Shown here: one piece after another, positions 1 to 12,445 of the stretch
How positions within the stretch are numbered: the stretch's first letter is position 1
Layout of the letters: each line of letters starts with the position of its first letter
NCBI RefSeq assembly: GCF_947507565.1
Contig: NC_089175.1
Coordinates: forward strand, 5,073,733-5,137,732
Direction: 5' to 3'
Length of the DNA stretch: 64,000 nucleotides
DNA from: Oscarella lobularis
Taxonomy: Eukaryota; Porifera; Homoscleromorpha; Homosclerophorida; Oscarellidae
The notes under the pieces: model-generated
The model's database searches: none
Told to the model about the DNA's origin: nothing
What the model saw: only the letters and a program-made list of their open reading frames with translations
Program-made: the position numbers and the translations under genes

Positions 1-1
1 T

Positions 2-775
2 AACACCAACGCAAGCTCTCCGGTGACACTGAAGTGCGATAAGACTATGTGCCTTGCAACGCGTGCTCTCGGTGGAACGATCCCGTCGACGTGCAAGCAG
101 GAGCCGGGTCAATGCTACGGTAATGGCATTTCCGGCGCCTTCTTCAAGTTCCAGACGGCCTACCCAACGGCATGTTGTTACGCGTGTCAGAATTCCGGCG
201 CTCAAAGTGCCAAGCAGCTGGAAAAGCAAGTCGAGGCAGGAGGCTACGCTTCGACGTGCACGGGCTGGACCCACGACGCCGCTAACGAGACTTGCACGCT
301 GCATAACGTGACAGCGACCCTCACGTCGTGCGGCGCAAACATGACTGCCGGTACTCGAGCTCCAGCTTTCGCCGGGAAGCAACAAAATCGAGTGCCGAGT
401 TTTCAAAATCGTAGCTTGGTGCTGGCAAAGTGCGACGGAAGCGCCGATCAGATGTGGACCTATAATACATTCGCAAGCGTATGGGGCGGCGTCGGCGGCG
501 CTCTGGGCCAATCGCAGTCTGGTGACTGTGCCGAGACAACGCTCTGTGATGGGTGGCGCACGTGCGAAGGGAAGCGCATTCAGCCTGCAAAGTGCACTGG
601 TGCTCCAGGCAGTCGGGCGCCCAAACCCCAGATCTTTGCATACGGCTACCAGACTGTTCACTGCCTGCCGGGTATGCCGAGTTGTGGAAGCGGTTGCTGT
701 TTGGTGAAGACCAGCGCTTCCGTGGGAAAGGTTTGGGCCAATGGCGGTTGTTTGGGTGTGTGTGCCTACGAGTAA
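2..775 (+). CDS. Cysteine-rich secreted protein, 3' end (PAN/apple-like plus ricin-B-like region), partial
   Basis: The frame is open from base 2 at the left edge to TAA at 773-775, so the start lies outside the window. It encodes about 257 residues rich in cysteine with several N-glycosylation sequons (for example NASS, NETC, NMT). The first half has a CCYAC...CTGWTHD...CTLHN pattern resembling PAN/apple-type modules. The middle has LAKCDGSADQMWTY, which looks like the QxW element of ricin-type beta-trefoils. The C-terminal third is Cys/Gly-rich (CGSGCC). No membrane segment is seen, so a secreted or extracellular protein is likely. Both domain suggestions rest on short motifs and are tentative. 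I do not recognise the gene. No intron is evident in this terminal exon. Confidence 0.6.
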   Translation, partial: NTNASSPVTLKCDKTMCLATRALGGTIPSTCKQEPGQCYGNGISGAFFKFQTAYPTACCYACQNSGAQSAKQLEKQVEAGGYASTCTGWTHDAANETCTLHNVTATLTSCGANMTAGTRAPAFAGKQQNRVPSFQNRSLVLAKCDGSADQMWTYNTFASVWGGVGGALGQSQSGDCAETTLCDGWRTCEGKRIQPAKCTGAPGSRAPKPQIFAYGYQTVHCLPGMPSCGSGCCLVKTSASVGKVWANGGCLGVCAYE

Positions 776-1255
776 AGGTAAGGATACATATCTGCTTCTT
801 AGTGCGTACATTCGTTGTTGACCCGTTTGTTTTGCTGATTTCATGTGACAAATAGATGGGCAATTTCTTATAATACCTACGGTACTGTTTTGTCCGGAGA
901 AATTTGTACTCCTGTACAGGCGTCGAGTCGGAGAAAATGACGTCAACAGGGAAACTGCGTCGTTGTTGCTGCCCGGGCCAGTTTCAGGAGTTCCTAATTT
1001 GCCATTGCTTCTGAGATTACCGGTGAAATTGACTGTATAGTAGCAGCAAATGATAGCAAATCGTGACGGCACTAGGCGCTTCCATGGCAGGATTATCAAT
1101 CTCACGACATTTACAGGCAAAGGCGACGAACTATCGAATGGTGGCCGAGCGACACGCATGCTTGATATAATCCGAGATAATTATCTATGTTATCTCTGAT
1201 ATGATCACCTCGTGATTTAAGTCATGTGCTTTAGTTTTGACGTTTGACAGTTCCT
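776..1255. other. Intergenic, nothing recognised
   Basis: No coding frame of note lies between the stop of the first gene and the CARD start codon. A dyad of the form gatataatc...gattat occurs near 1160-1195. I see no RNA gene or clear repeat. Confidence 0.5.
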
Positions 1256-4200
1256 ATGGCGGATCCTCTATGGATTGCTAAGCTTCGTCCTATTCAAGAC
1301 AAAGTCGTTCCTCTTATCGGGGGACTACTCAACGGTGTGCTTCTTGATGCGCTTGTGGCGGCGAGCCTTCTTAGCGACGCAGACTACGAGAACGTGCGCG
1401 CAAAGAGGAAACAAAGCGACCTTGAAGGAGCAAGAGAGTTGATCAGCCTGCTGAAGAAAAAGCCGTCTCCGACGTTTGACACTTTCTGCGAAACGCTTCG
1501 ACGCATAGAAGACGGGGGAGTGTCAAGAGACGCCATTCTAAAGGAGCTTCAAGTTCAAACTCAAGTTACTTCCTTCAGTAAGAGTGTAACCTTTCAACTA
1601 CCCTCTGTTTCTCATCTTTTTTTTATATAGGCGCTCTAGCACGGGATGCTGCTACTAAGGTAAAGATTACGTAAATTTATGTACGGCATTCTAACAAGAT
1701 ATTTATAGCCCGCTGCTGGGGGTGATGGGGGCGATCGAGCAAACGTTGCGCCTCTGTCGCGCAAAAGGAGCAACGTTGAAAGCGGTGAACGTCAAGCTTC
1801 TTTCTCTAAGAGGGTACAACCACTATTAATTGTATATAGTAGACGTGTCTTCACTTATATACTGTATTGGTTTAGCAACTTAGCGAGGTTGAACGTACAG
1901 GTAAGTGCTTCACTCTATCAAAGTTTGAGCGGTTTGCTGTAGTACCTAATTTACTTTAGACGTTGTTGCTACATGTATGGCGTCCTCCTTCCCTTCGGCG
2001 AAAAAAGCGAAATTCGAGAAGCCGCTTGTAAGGCGTGACTATATTCTTGCAAACCGAGGCACGATATCGTGGTTTTCCGCTCTCCTTATTTTGTCGTTGG
2101 CAGAGACGGAGTTCCTTGTCCTCTCGTTTTGTGATTGAAAAATTGATCGCAATAATCGAGGGAAGACACGATCCACAGTCCGTGAATGAACTGAAAAGGT
2201 TTCTCTCCACGGAAAAAGGTTTTCGATCTGAACAGGTATGAAGTTCGAGAAGACGTTTTTAATTGGTGCACACGATTCCGTTTTATAGTTCTTTCCGTCC
2301 TCGTCAGTCCTTCGGTTTGTGGCTGGAAGAGAGTTTGAGTCGGCCGAGGAAGCGGACGAGTGGCTCGGCTATTTGGTTTCGCAGAAAAATAAAAACCTCG
2401 ACGAGTCATCACGGGTATCAATGCATTTTGAATTGGTAAACGAACTGATGCGTGTATGCAGCACGGACTTTGTCCACTTCACTCTGCGTGCGAGTGGGGA
2501 AATATTTTTGGCGTTAGATGGCTTGTCGAGAACGGTGCAAGTGTTAACGCGAAAGACAAAGTATGACTTTGACTTAAGTTCAAATAGGTGCACCAAACTC
2601 TTGTTTTAGTCTGAACGTGCGCCGTATCATTATGCCTGTAAAGGTTCCTGCGACGCATTGAAGAAAATTGTCCTTTTAGAAGAATATGGCTACGTTTTGT
2701 CGCCTGCCGATCTTGTAACAGATATTTGGCATCAACACTCTTGTGCAATAGTTTAATTACCTTTAATTAATAGGTTTTTGCAGCTGAACGTTCGTTTTCG
2801 TCTTCTACGGAAGCTCACGAATTTTTTCATTATTTTGTTATTGAGAAAGGAATGAGCGTAAACGCTACTGACGAGGTACTTGATGTTGTTTTGGTGTGCA
2901 AAAAATTTCTTACTCAATGATAGAATGGTGACACTCTTCTGCATTCTTCCTGCTGGTTTTGGAGTGAAATGGCTTCAAGAGCACAATGCTGATCTGAATA
3001 GTGCTGACAAAGTCAGGAGATTTCACTTGTGTTACTTTAATTAATTTATTCTATTTCTTCCTTAGTTTGGCAGAACGCCTTTCATGAGAGCGTGTCAAAG
3101 CGAAATAGATCGATCATTGAAAGTTCGCTACTTAGATGCAAAAGGAGCAGAGTGCTTAGCAAAAGACAACGTGAGCGTTGACTTTTTACAAATGCAAATC
3201 GCCGTCTCTTTTCAATACAGTCTGGGCGGACGGCTTTGTTTTATGCCACCCACCCCTCAGAGTGTGAAGATGATGTAAAAGACGTTCTTCAATATCTTGT
3301 CAGTGACAAACACATTGCTATCGAATCTGTTGATGAGGTACTTGTATGATATTTTATTATACTTTTTTAGTGATTTTTACTATTTAGGAGGGACAAACAC
3401 CTCTATTGCATTCATGTTGTCAAAATCCTCCTTCTTTTGTTGCTATTCACCAACTACTTAAATTAAAAGCTAACGTTTTTGCCAAAAATAAGGCTAGTCA
3501 GAACTTTTGTTGTTTTCTCGTCCTCTAGTAGAGTCTTTTAGAAAGGACAAGATGCTTTGCATCTGGCTGCAAAGAATGATAACACAGCGATGTCAATTAT
3601 TGATCTATTTATCGAGGAAGGTGTTCACGTCAAGTGTGAAGACGAGGTAATGTATTCCTTGGTGAAAATAATTTACATACGCTCTGGAACTGTGCACGGT
3701 ATCAGATTCTTCACGATTTAATTCCTGCCGACGCCTGGAGTGAAGATTCAACGCTGGACGTGTATCGTGGACAACGATACCAGTGCAATAATCCGCCGAT
3801 ATCATCTCGCCTTCGTCTCTCGTCATTCTCCAATGTTGCTGCTTTTACATGGCAGACGTCAGTTACATGATGTGGAAGGACGGCATCAAATTACTGAAGC
3901 TCGTCGACGACAAAACGCTCGAGTGTCTTATCAAAATGGGTGTAAAGAAGGGACATCACTGCATCGACGTTATTCTTCGCTGGTCAAGCAAAGCCGAATG
4001 CGAAGTCGAGGCGAAGGAATTCTTAGATGACCTGAAATCGAAGATCACTGAAGCGTGTGTCAGAAAGAGCCCTGGAGTTCGTCTCAACTGGTTCTACTTA
4101 GACAGTTCTCATCTCAAACGATTACACCAAGATCCCGCTATTTATTCGTCCGAGGAAGTGAACAACAAAGTGAAAGAGAGGAATTTCAAACACTTCATAT

Positions 4201-4277
4201 TTTCTACTCGACCGGAAAGAGAGAGCCGTTCTTCCATAGAGGACTTGGTGGTTTTGAATCACATAGCAACCTCATAA
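1256..4277 (+). CDS. CARD plus ankyrin-repeat protein, multi-exon
   Basis: Exon 1 starts at ATG 1256 (MADPLW) and encodes a clear CARD of about 90 residues: LLNGVLLDALVAASLLSDADY, then GARELISLL and FDTFCETLRRI, ending at a GTAAGA donor at 1578. Small linker exons follow (1631-1659, 1709-1813, 1876-1900). Short exons then each carry ankyrin-like units: near 2110-2236 (FLSTEKGF), 2319-2600, 2613-2750, 2775-2876, 2930-3010, 3065-3175 (FGRTPFMRAC), 3223-3337 (SGRTALFYATHPSE), 3390-3495 (EGQTPLLHSC) and 3545-3646 (GQDALHLAAKND). The last exon (about 3700-4277) ends in a domain I do not recognise (LNWFYLDSSHLKRLHQDPAIY). CARDs are homotypic adaptors in apoptosis and innate signalling, so a cytosolic sensor or adaptor is inferred. 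The frame appears to shift near 2960 and near 3850, so the gene may be damaged or the sequence imperfect. Degraded copies lie at 14221 and 23008. Confidence 0.65.
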
Positions 4278-4432
4278 GCTTGGCTACTTCAGTTGACTTT
4301 GTTACTACATGCGAAATAACTCGCGACAACACTGCACGTATATTACTGTTTGAAGTTTTTTATCAAGTCACACACTATTTAGCAAAGCGTTGTATTTATC
4401 CACGTGGCACAGTTACAGTACACTTCCTCGCG

Positions 4433-5093
4433 ATGATGCTGTCTTCGACGTTTGCCGCTGCCGCGTTCTTTCTCGCCTCTCTCGTTCCCTCATCCGTCCC
4501 CGCTTCGTCGCCCAACTCACCGTAAACAGCGGATCAGCGATTCTTTGAGCCCCCCGCAATCGTCTTGCCGCGTCGCCTAAACAACTGCAGCGCTCTCCGC
4601 TTTCTCGCGCTCCATTCGACGTGCGGCGTCGTCGAACCGCCTCGCGTTGCGTGCAACGCGACGACGCCGTCGATCTACACGCATCGAGGCTGCGCATCGC
4701 GCGAATTCGATCGTCTCGCCTTTGTCGTCGGACGCCTGTAAGGCGATCGCAATCGAACGCGTGCTCGCGCGCCTAGAAAACAAATCGACGACTCGTCGCG
4801 CTCGAACCATAGATATCTATGCTCGAACCGCCGTCGCCGAAGCCGTCGATCCCGTTCAATATTCGCATCAACGTCGCGAAGAACGAGACGTGCTTCTTCG
4901 ACTTCGACGACGAAGGGGGCGGTACCGTTCGACGCCTTCTACGCTATCGACGCTACGCCGGCCGGCCGGTCCGCTACGCCTGCGATCTCTCAACGAGCGT
5001 CGGACTCGTCTACGATCACGGTGGTCCCGCTATCGTTCCCCTAAGGATCTGGCTTTCGTCTCGCCTACTCTGCGACTTTCTGCGCGTCGTTAC
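4433..5093 (+). pseudogene. FREM/FRAS-like 5' end relic 1
   Basis: This stretch closely matches the first 220 or so codons of the intact FREM2-like gene (from 28767), including the signal peptide MMLSSTFAAAAFFLASLVPS. A missing base after ASSP turns the frame into an early stop (TAA at 4523-4525). Further indels follow, such as a shortened FVVESDAGKT region near 4728 and an inserted segment near 4960-4975. Similarity stops at about 5093 within what is exon 1 of the full gene, with no downstream CSPG sequence. It sits directly after the CARD-ankyrin gene, as a truncated segmental duplicate. Confidence 0.85.
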
Positions 5094-5638
5094 ATGGAGC
5101 AAAAAAACGCGAGTCGAATTTTCGCGCTAAAATTGCAGCCGAGCCGCAAGAAGAAGGATCACGGTTTTCTCGTACCCGAGAGCGAAATTCTGATTGACGG
5201 TGACCACGCCCATATTTAAAACCTGTGAGCAAACGGCTTTTGTTGACAGACTACACCTGCGTCATTCAGAATATCACGGACGCATGTTCATCACAGCCGA
5301 GTCGTTTTATTTCTTTTCGAACATTTTTTGGCTACGAGACTAAAGTGAGAAGCCGTCGACTAAGGAACCTATTACTGCTACGTAGAAATTATTTATTTTT
5401 AGTTGGTAATTAGATGCAATGAGGTTACGGCCATTCACAAGGCTGTGAATGGCCAAGACGCGGCGTTGGTGTTTTCCCAACGCTACTGGATACACGCTGG
5501 GCGTTAATAGGTTACTTAGATCTTCCGGGTACCGTACCTTACCTAAATTGCTTAAAACATCAATCTCCTTGACCATACTTGGAAGTCGCGTTACTGTTAC
5601 GTTACATCGGCCTTAGCGACGCACGAGTGGCCTCCTCC
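5094..5638. other. Duplication junction and ADAM upstream region
   Basis: No gene is recognised. A small perfect hairpin (ggccattcac, 6-nt loop, gtgaatggcc) lies at about 5429-5454. The final 50 bases (gacgcacgagtggcctc and onward) are shared with the upstream flank of the other ADAM copies at 14850 and 24135, so this is the duplicated 5' flank or promoter of ADAM. Confidence 0.5.
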
Positions 5639-7403
5639 ATGAGTTCGCCACGTAGCAGTCACTTCGTTTCGTTTGCCATCCTGCTTCTGGCTTCGATTCT
5701 ACTTGAGACATCTCGAGGAGAAAAAGGTAGACACTTACCCCAAGCGGGGAGGGGGACAAGAGAAGGAAATTCGGGTACATGCATGTAGAGACACGCTCGC
5801 ATAATTAAAACTAGTCGCTGTTCGTACGTCTTCCACTATCTCCGTTGACAGGATGCTCACGGAGTCATCCGCTCTAATATTATTACGAGTCTTCTCCTGG
5901 GTTGTTTTTCTAAGGGTTTTGTATAGAAATCGTCTTACCTTGAGACAAATTTGGACAACCATTAGGCAGGCGTTTTACGGCGAAGGTAATGATCAAGTTG
6001 CGCTTTGCGGGAGCAAGATGAATTTGTTATGCAGAAGGGTGGCTGGCATGTAGATGAAACTACAGTGCGATTGCAAGTATTCGGAAAGGAATTGGTTCTA
6101 GAGCTTGAGTTGAACACGTAGGATTATTATTTAGCGCAGAAAATGTATACGCGAGTCTAAAATCGACTTTAGAAATTTACTCTCAGAAAACTATGTATCG
6201 ATATCATTCACGGAAGAAGGAAAGATGATAACGAAGGTTGTTTATAATGAAGTCGTGCAGGAGCCTGCAAGTTCAGAGTCGTTTGTAGAAAGGCATTGAC
6301 AACTGCTATTATCACGGTCGAGTTTCCGGATTCGCTAACTCCAATGCAGTCATTAGCAGCTGCAGCGGATTAGAGTTAGTTTGCAGAGGAGATTGACATT
6401 TGGTTTATTACCGTTTTCTTTTATACAGAGGAGTGTTTTTCTATGGTTCTGACTTGGATACGTATTTCTACATCAATCCGCTCAAGGACGAACTAGATGG
6501 CAGTTTCTTGCACTCCATCGAAAGGGCAAGCGACTTGGAGGCGTTTCCTATTACGAATACTTGTGGTGAGTGCGCAATATTTAGTACCGGTATCTGACGT
6601 CATGATAAATTGTCTCATTTCGAAGGGAACGAATCCAATCGTACGCATCGTTTTTCAAACCCAATTCGCTCGCCCTTTGCTGAACACGAAATTGCCAAAA
6701 GAAGTCAAATGAGGGTACGTCTGTCATAGAAATCTGCCTGTGAGAGACTTCTGTGCGCTCAGATTCCCAGAGACGTCTTCGGAGAGACAAAGTACGTCGA
6801 ACTGTTACTAGTGAACGACAACCGTCGAGTAAGGAATGCCTACCACTTCGTCTCTCTTCATACGACACGTAATTTTTAGTTCACTGCTTTGGGGAGCGTG
6901 GCTGCTGTAGAGTCTCAAACAGTCCAGATTGCTAATATTGCTGATGAAGTACGTCTAAGCAATCCTATATTGCCTCGATCAAAATCTTCGTGTCTATAGA
7001 ATTATAGACGGCAGCTGAATACGAGAGTCGTTTTAGTCGGAGTAATAACGTGGAACAACGGAGATCAAATTGAAGTCAGCTCTCTCGCCGGTACTACACT
7101 TGCGCGATTCGCCGAATATCGTCGAACTGTCTTGTCTCAAACCGTTCCCAACGACGTCGCTCATCTGCTAACGTGAGTGTGCGAACTCTCGTTATTAACT
7201 CTTAATCGGCATGCATTCTTGATTCTTAGGCAAGTCGACTTGGCCGGAAGCGTCGGCGTAGCTTACCAAGGCGGAACTTGCACCGCGTTTGGCGCTGCTG
7301 GTGTCGTTCAGGTGAGTGACTTCGGTCGTCAGTGTGCCTAACGGCGACGTTTTGGGTGTAGTTCCTCGTGTCTGTTGGAGCGACGGGTTTGACCTTGACC
7401 CAC

Positions 7404-7406
7404 GCG
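7404..7406 (+). other. Catalytic Glu to Ala codon in ADAM copy 1
   Basis: GCG stands where the intact paralogue has GAG (25924-25926). In the metzincin motif HExxHxxGxxH the Glu is the general base, while the three His that bind zinc are retained here. Confidence 0.85.
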
Positions 7407-8488
7407 TTGGGGCACAACTTGGGAATGTTACACGGCGACTTCCGTAAGTGGAATCGTGAGGAACCGCGTATTTCACACTAGGCTACTTCAAGGTCCTTGT
7501 GATATTTGTTTTAATGATACAATTGGGTGCATTATGGCGGCTTCGTTTAAGTGAGCACCAATTTCTCAAAGGTGCTAGTGCATGATAGGATTTTTTTCTA
7601 CTGCAGTCCGAATCGACCGCCCACTGAATTTTCGTTATGCAGCGAGTTGGACTATTTGAACTATTTAGCAATCGGTCACGGCAGTTGCCTCTTCGACGTT
7701 CCTTCCAACGTGAGTTGCAGGCTCAGTGAGCATTACTGCGAATACTCTCTTTCATAGGCATTCAGTCCTCCTGAATGTGGAAATCATTTGGTGGAAGAAG
7801 GAGAGGAGTGCGATTGTGGAATTACAGCGGTATCTACTGGACTTCCTGGCGTTTTTTCGTCTACATTATAGGTTGCTTTTTTGTCTCGGTACCTGAGTAC
7901 CGAGACATAGTTTTCGGGGTCAAAAAATTTTTGTCGTTGCGTACCGGAAAAGTGGTTGGTGGTAAATTGTCGCGACTGCGTCCGTCAGGTGTCCGATACA
8001 TTGTAGTTGTGCACCTGGGTATTTGTTAGGGTCCTTGTCTTTTAGTTTCGGAGAAATTTGGGTCCTTTCGTGAAACAGGATGTGAGGTCACAGAAGTTGG
8101 AATGCTCGTTTGCATCTAATTACCAGGCTTCTTGATGTGGGGGGTGGATACGTTTCCGCCTTCTCAGAGAAGTTTGGAATGCTGCGGTCAGAACGGATGG
8201 TGTCATGTTTTCGGTACACCCGTTGTAAAAATGCGCTTACCTTTCGGTTTTTTCAAGGTCGTGCCGATGTGCGTTTGCGGCGTTCGGTTTGTTGTTCCGG
8301 AGCTTGGGCAAAGTGATGAAAACTGACGTAAGAAATATGTACCGGTAAGGGATATGTGCCCGTGTCTGTGGGGCTTGGTTAGGTACTGATCGCTCTTCAT
8401 TATTTAATTCTATGCGCGAGGGGCCTGGGAGATGGCGTTGTGCCCGTCGCTGCAGCAGTTGAAGCGACGCTAAGGAGCTCAGCATTGT

Positions 8489-8701
8489 GACTCGCTGAAA
8501 TGAGCGATGTGAATGAGGTGCGTGCGGTATTTTGTCTAGACGTGGTAGGGAGGCGTGACGGTATCAATTTTCCATTTCTCGTGGGAGCGTGGTGAGTCGC
8601 CTAAATGCTCACCATGGTACCAGTCAAAATAAGCGAAACGCCTCTCTACCGTAGTCAAAATACCACGCACCTCATTTGCCGCTCATTCAGAGTCAGCTAG
8701 T
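8489..8701. mobile_element. Short inverted-repeat (MITE-like) element in ADAM copy 1 intron
   Basis: Imperfect inverted arms: aatgaggtgcgtgcggtatt near 8513 pairs with aataccacgcacctcatt ending near 8677. Inside them, ggtagggaggcg pairs with cgcctctctacc. There is no ORF. The core sequence is shared with the larger palindrome at 9193-10157, so both belong to one family of non-autonomous elements. Confidence 0.65.
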
Positions 8702-9192
8702 CACGCTTGCTGTACTGCTCATCATAGCCTCTGCTGCTGCAGAAATGAACGCGCCGGCATCGCCGCCCATGATAGAATTTTTGAAGTACCTGGCCAAGCC
8801 CTCGACAGACACAAATATCTCTGCCATATACATTCTTTCCGTTGCTGCCACTTCGCCCATGCCCTAGGAAGAATTAACCCAATGCCGCAAACGATAAGCG
8901 CATATATCGGCACAGAAAAGAACTGAAAGGTATACTTCCAAACTTCTGTGACATTTTCGAAAGAGCGAGCCCTGCCCTAACGATCACCGAGGACACAACA
9001 GGCACGGCTTCCCCTAGCTGTCGCTCACCCGAGCGCAAAAGCTAGCTGACCAAACGCGAAAGAGCTAGGGCAGTGCTAGCGACAGGTTGACAAACGGAGT
9101 TTAGTGGGGTCCCAGGTCCCTGAAGGAAGTCGATCAAGGGGAACGCATAGCCTAGGTGTGAAGGTTGGAGGGCAGGCGACCACTCCTGGACC

Positions 9193-10157
9193 CGAATTTT
9201 CCAGCATTTCGGTTTTTATCACCGGCGACGTCGATTTGTTCGTTTCGGCAGCAGTTCAAGCTAAACGCTAAGGAGAAGAGTAGTGTACAGCATTCTTGCT
9301 GAGCTGTGAATGACGAGTGTCTTTTGACTGCGGTAGGGAGGCGTGATAGACGGGTACCATGGTGAGGGGAGTGTTCTCAGTCTCACACGAGAATGAGACG
9401 GCGATTACGATTACACCAGATAGGACGACCACTACCGCCGCCTAAACACTCACCACCATACCAGTCTAATTAACAGCGCCTCCCCTGCCGCCCCCTGCTG
9501 CCGCTCTTGGACCATTTTCAAAATTGTCTTGGACCATTTTAAAAATTGTCTTGGACGATTTTTGAAATTGTCTTAGACAATTTTTAAAGTCTTGGACGGT
9601 TTTTAAAATTGTCTTTGACCATTTTAAAAATTGTCTTGGACGGTTTTTGAAATTGTCTTGAACCTTTTTCAAATTTGTTTTGGACGATGTATCCGGCAGT
9701 AATTATTGCAAGCTACGGGCTGTCATAACGTTATAGTAGTATGGGTCAGCGATAGGCCATGCCGACCCATGTGGGCAGAACCCTGGTTTTAGTGGGCCCC
9801 TCAAAGGGATACCCGTTTGTTTCCGGAGGGCGGGGTTGTAAAAAGGTTGGCGGCAGGGGCGGCAGGGGAGGCGCTGTTAATTAGACTGGTATGGTGGTGA
9901 GTGTTTAGGCGGCGGTAGTGGTCGTCCGATCTGGTGTAATCGTAATCGCCGTCTGCGAGGACTACGGGAAGCAGACGGCACGCGCCGCCTCATTTCTCGT
10001 GTGAGACTGAGAACACGCCTCCCTACCGCAGTCAAGAGACACTCCTCATTCACAGCTCAGAATGCTGTACACTAATCTTCTCCTTGACGTTTACTCTGAA
10101 CTGCTGCCGAAACGAGCAAATCGACGTCGCCGGTGATAAAAATGCTGGAAAAATTCG
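9193..10157. mobile_element. Palindromic foldback element of about 965 bp
   Basis: The left end (cgaattttccagcattt, then tatcaccggcgacgtcgatt) is repeated inverted at the right end (aatcgacgtcgccggtgata, then aaatgctggaaaaattcg). Long inner arms also pair: the segment at 9308-9505 with cgcctccctaccgcagtc and its inverse at 9850-10055. No transposase ORF is present. It lies in the enlarged disintegrin intron of ADAM copy 1. Confidence 0.75.
9509..9690. repeat. Minisatellite of about 20-22 bp units
   Basis: Degenerate tandem copies of attgtcttggaccattttaa, about eight units, inside the foldback element. A related array in the opposite orientation follows the element at 10158-10400. Confidence 0.75.
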
Positions 10158-10400
10158 TCAAAAAAGTTTTAAAAATGGTCCAAGACAATTTTAAAAATCG
10201 TTTTTAGACATTTTTAAAATATTCAAGGCAATTTTAAATATCGTCCAAGACCGTTTCGAAAATCGTCAAGACAATTTTTAAAATTCTTCAAAGCAATTTT
10301 AAGCATCGTCCAAGGCAAGATTTTAAAATTGCCTAGGACCATTTTGAAATTATCTTTGACGATTTTTAAAATTGTCCCGGACTTTTTTAAAATTGCGTAT
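10158..10400. repeat. Minisatellite, second array
   Basis: Degenerate tandem units of the form gtccaagacaattttaaaaa, the reverse complement of the array at 9509-9690. The orientation flips back near 10325-10400. Confidence 0.7.
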
Positions 10401-12385
10401 TTTATCTATCCTTCCATACCTTCTTCCCACACTAAAAATATTCTCGGCAGAGCCCTGTAAAACTCCTGCTCTAAAAACCCACAACATACGGTCTTGCGTT
10501 TGTAACAGTAAAATGAAATGCAAAGGCGTGATCAATCTGTATGATTGAGGAAGAGAAGAATACTTGATCATCGATGATAATATTCATCATCATCGCCATC
10601 AAGTACCCTTCTCTTTTTTCCTTCACGTTGCACTCTGCTTTGTATTTTACTGTTACACCTGCAATTTTATGCAAGACAAACCGAGACATTTTTCCAAACA
10701 AAAACTTGTTTATAAATGCTTAGGAATGCGGTGCTTTAAGCAAATGCTGCAACAGCTCTACTTGCTTGCTGCAGCCCGGATCCCAGTGTGCGAACGGACT
10801 TTGCTGCAATACTAGCGAGTGCTCGGTGAGTCCAGAGACTGTCACCGATCGCACAATCTTGCTTACTGTTTTTTGTTAGTTTTTACCTGAAGGAGTTCCA
10901 TGTCGGGAAGGGGCGACACTGTGCGACTTGACGGAATATTGCTCGGGCGATAACGGAGAGGTATAGACTTCGTTTGCATGGCTTACTATCAACTCTGGAG
11001 TGCTTTCAGTGCCCGGCAAACCTTCACCTGCAGGACGGGACGGCGTGCTTTGATTACGTTGAAGTTAGCAGCAATAGACCAAGGTTTTGCTTTTCTCACT
11101 CTCTTTCGCCTATAACAGTGCCAGTCTAACGGGACGGCGTGCTTTGATCGCGTTGAAGTTAGCAGCAATAGACCAAGGTTTTGCTTTTCTCATTGTCTTT
11201 TAGTCAAAATGCTACGACGGAGGGTGCAACAGCCGCCTAAAACAGTGCCGGTCTATTTGGGGATCTGGTGAATTGTAACGTCACCTTTTCACTGAGTGAC
11301 TGACGGGATCTTTTTAATTAAACAGACGCAATTGTCTGTTATGCTCTTAACGTCGGAGGAGACCAATTCGGATTTTGCGCACGAACTAATGGTACCTTTT
11401 TTGCGTGCGAAGCCAAGTACAAACTTTGTAATACATGTATGAGAGCATCTTCTGTTAATTAATCTCTACAGAGATCAGCAATGCGGGCTCCTCTTTTGCT
11501 CAAGAGGATCCACCGATCCAATACTTCGGCAAGAAGCTAACACAGTGTCTATTTCCTCAAGCACTGGTTGTCGGTAGGAAAGGGATTTTCTAGTTCTGAG
11601 CATAGATAAATTGAAATTAGGGGAGCCTACACGGCTGATGGAGACGAAGAGACGCCTGTAGTAGGAATGGTTAACAACGGAATTACTTGCGGCCCAGAAG
11701 AGGTGCAATCCTTTGCGTGTGTATTGTACAGTTTGTCTAGATGTGCTGTCACAAATTTGATAACTGACGCCAGCATTATTAATTTCAGATTTGTCTCAAT
11801 CAACAGTGCATGCATCTGAGTACAATAGTAAAGCCTTGCCCGGTCGGAGAAAATCGCCAAATTTGCTCGGGAAACGGGGTGTGCAACAGTAACAACGAGT
11901 GCTCGTGCAGCGAAGGATACTTTCCTCCCAACTGCACAGTCGCGCCGACGACTGCGTTAACTGCTGCTCCTACAACTGAGGCAGTGACGACAGCTTTACC
12001 AACGACCGCCTCAGTGCCGACGACGACAGAGCCTACGATTACTGCTTTGCCGGCTACGACTCCGTCAGTATCTGCAGCCGCTCTGACGACTGTGACGACA
12101 GCTGCTCTTTCAACGACGACTGGAAAATTAACGACATCCACTACAAAAGCTGTGCTTTCTGCAAAGCCTGCAACCACTGCTTCACCAAAAACTACTCTGC
12201 TACCGACTATGGAAAAGCCTGCGACCACTGCGCCTACCACAAAGACTGCAACTACTAAATCGCCAACGACAGCTACTACAGAGCCAGTAACGACATCTGA
12301 ACAAACGACTGCTGTGTCAACAACCGTAGAGCCTACCAATGAAACAAAAGGTAATCTTCGTTCATGAAATTTATTTGTTTGTATG

Positions 12386-12386
12386 C

Positions 12387-12445
<59 letters not shown>

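Noticed and set aside
321..863. 180-residue minus-strand ORF
   Set aside because: It is a shadow of the cysteine-rich gene on the plus strand with arbitrary composition and no domain.
9466..9672. Minus-strand ORF with KTVQDNFKN repeats
   Set aside because: It is simply the translated minisatellite within a foldback element, not a gene.
9509..10400. Possible CRISPR-like array
   Set aside because: The repeats are contiguous and degenerate with no unique spacers; this is a minisatellite in an animal genome.
11800..12339. 179-residue Val-rich minus-strand ORF
   Set aside because: It is antisense to the Thr-rich ADAM stalk; the valine bias mirrors the threonine codons.
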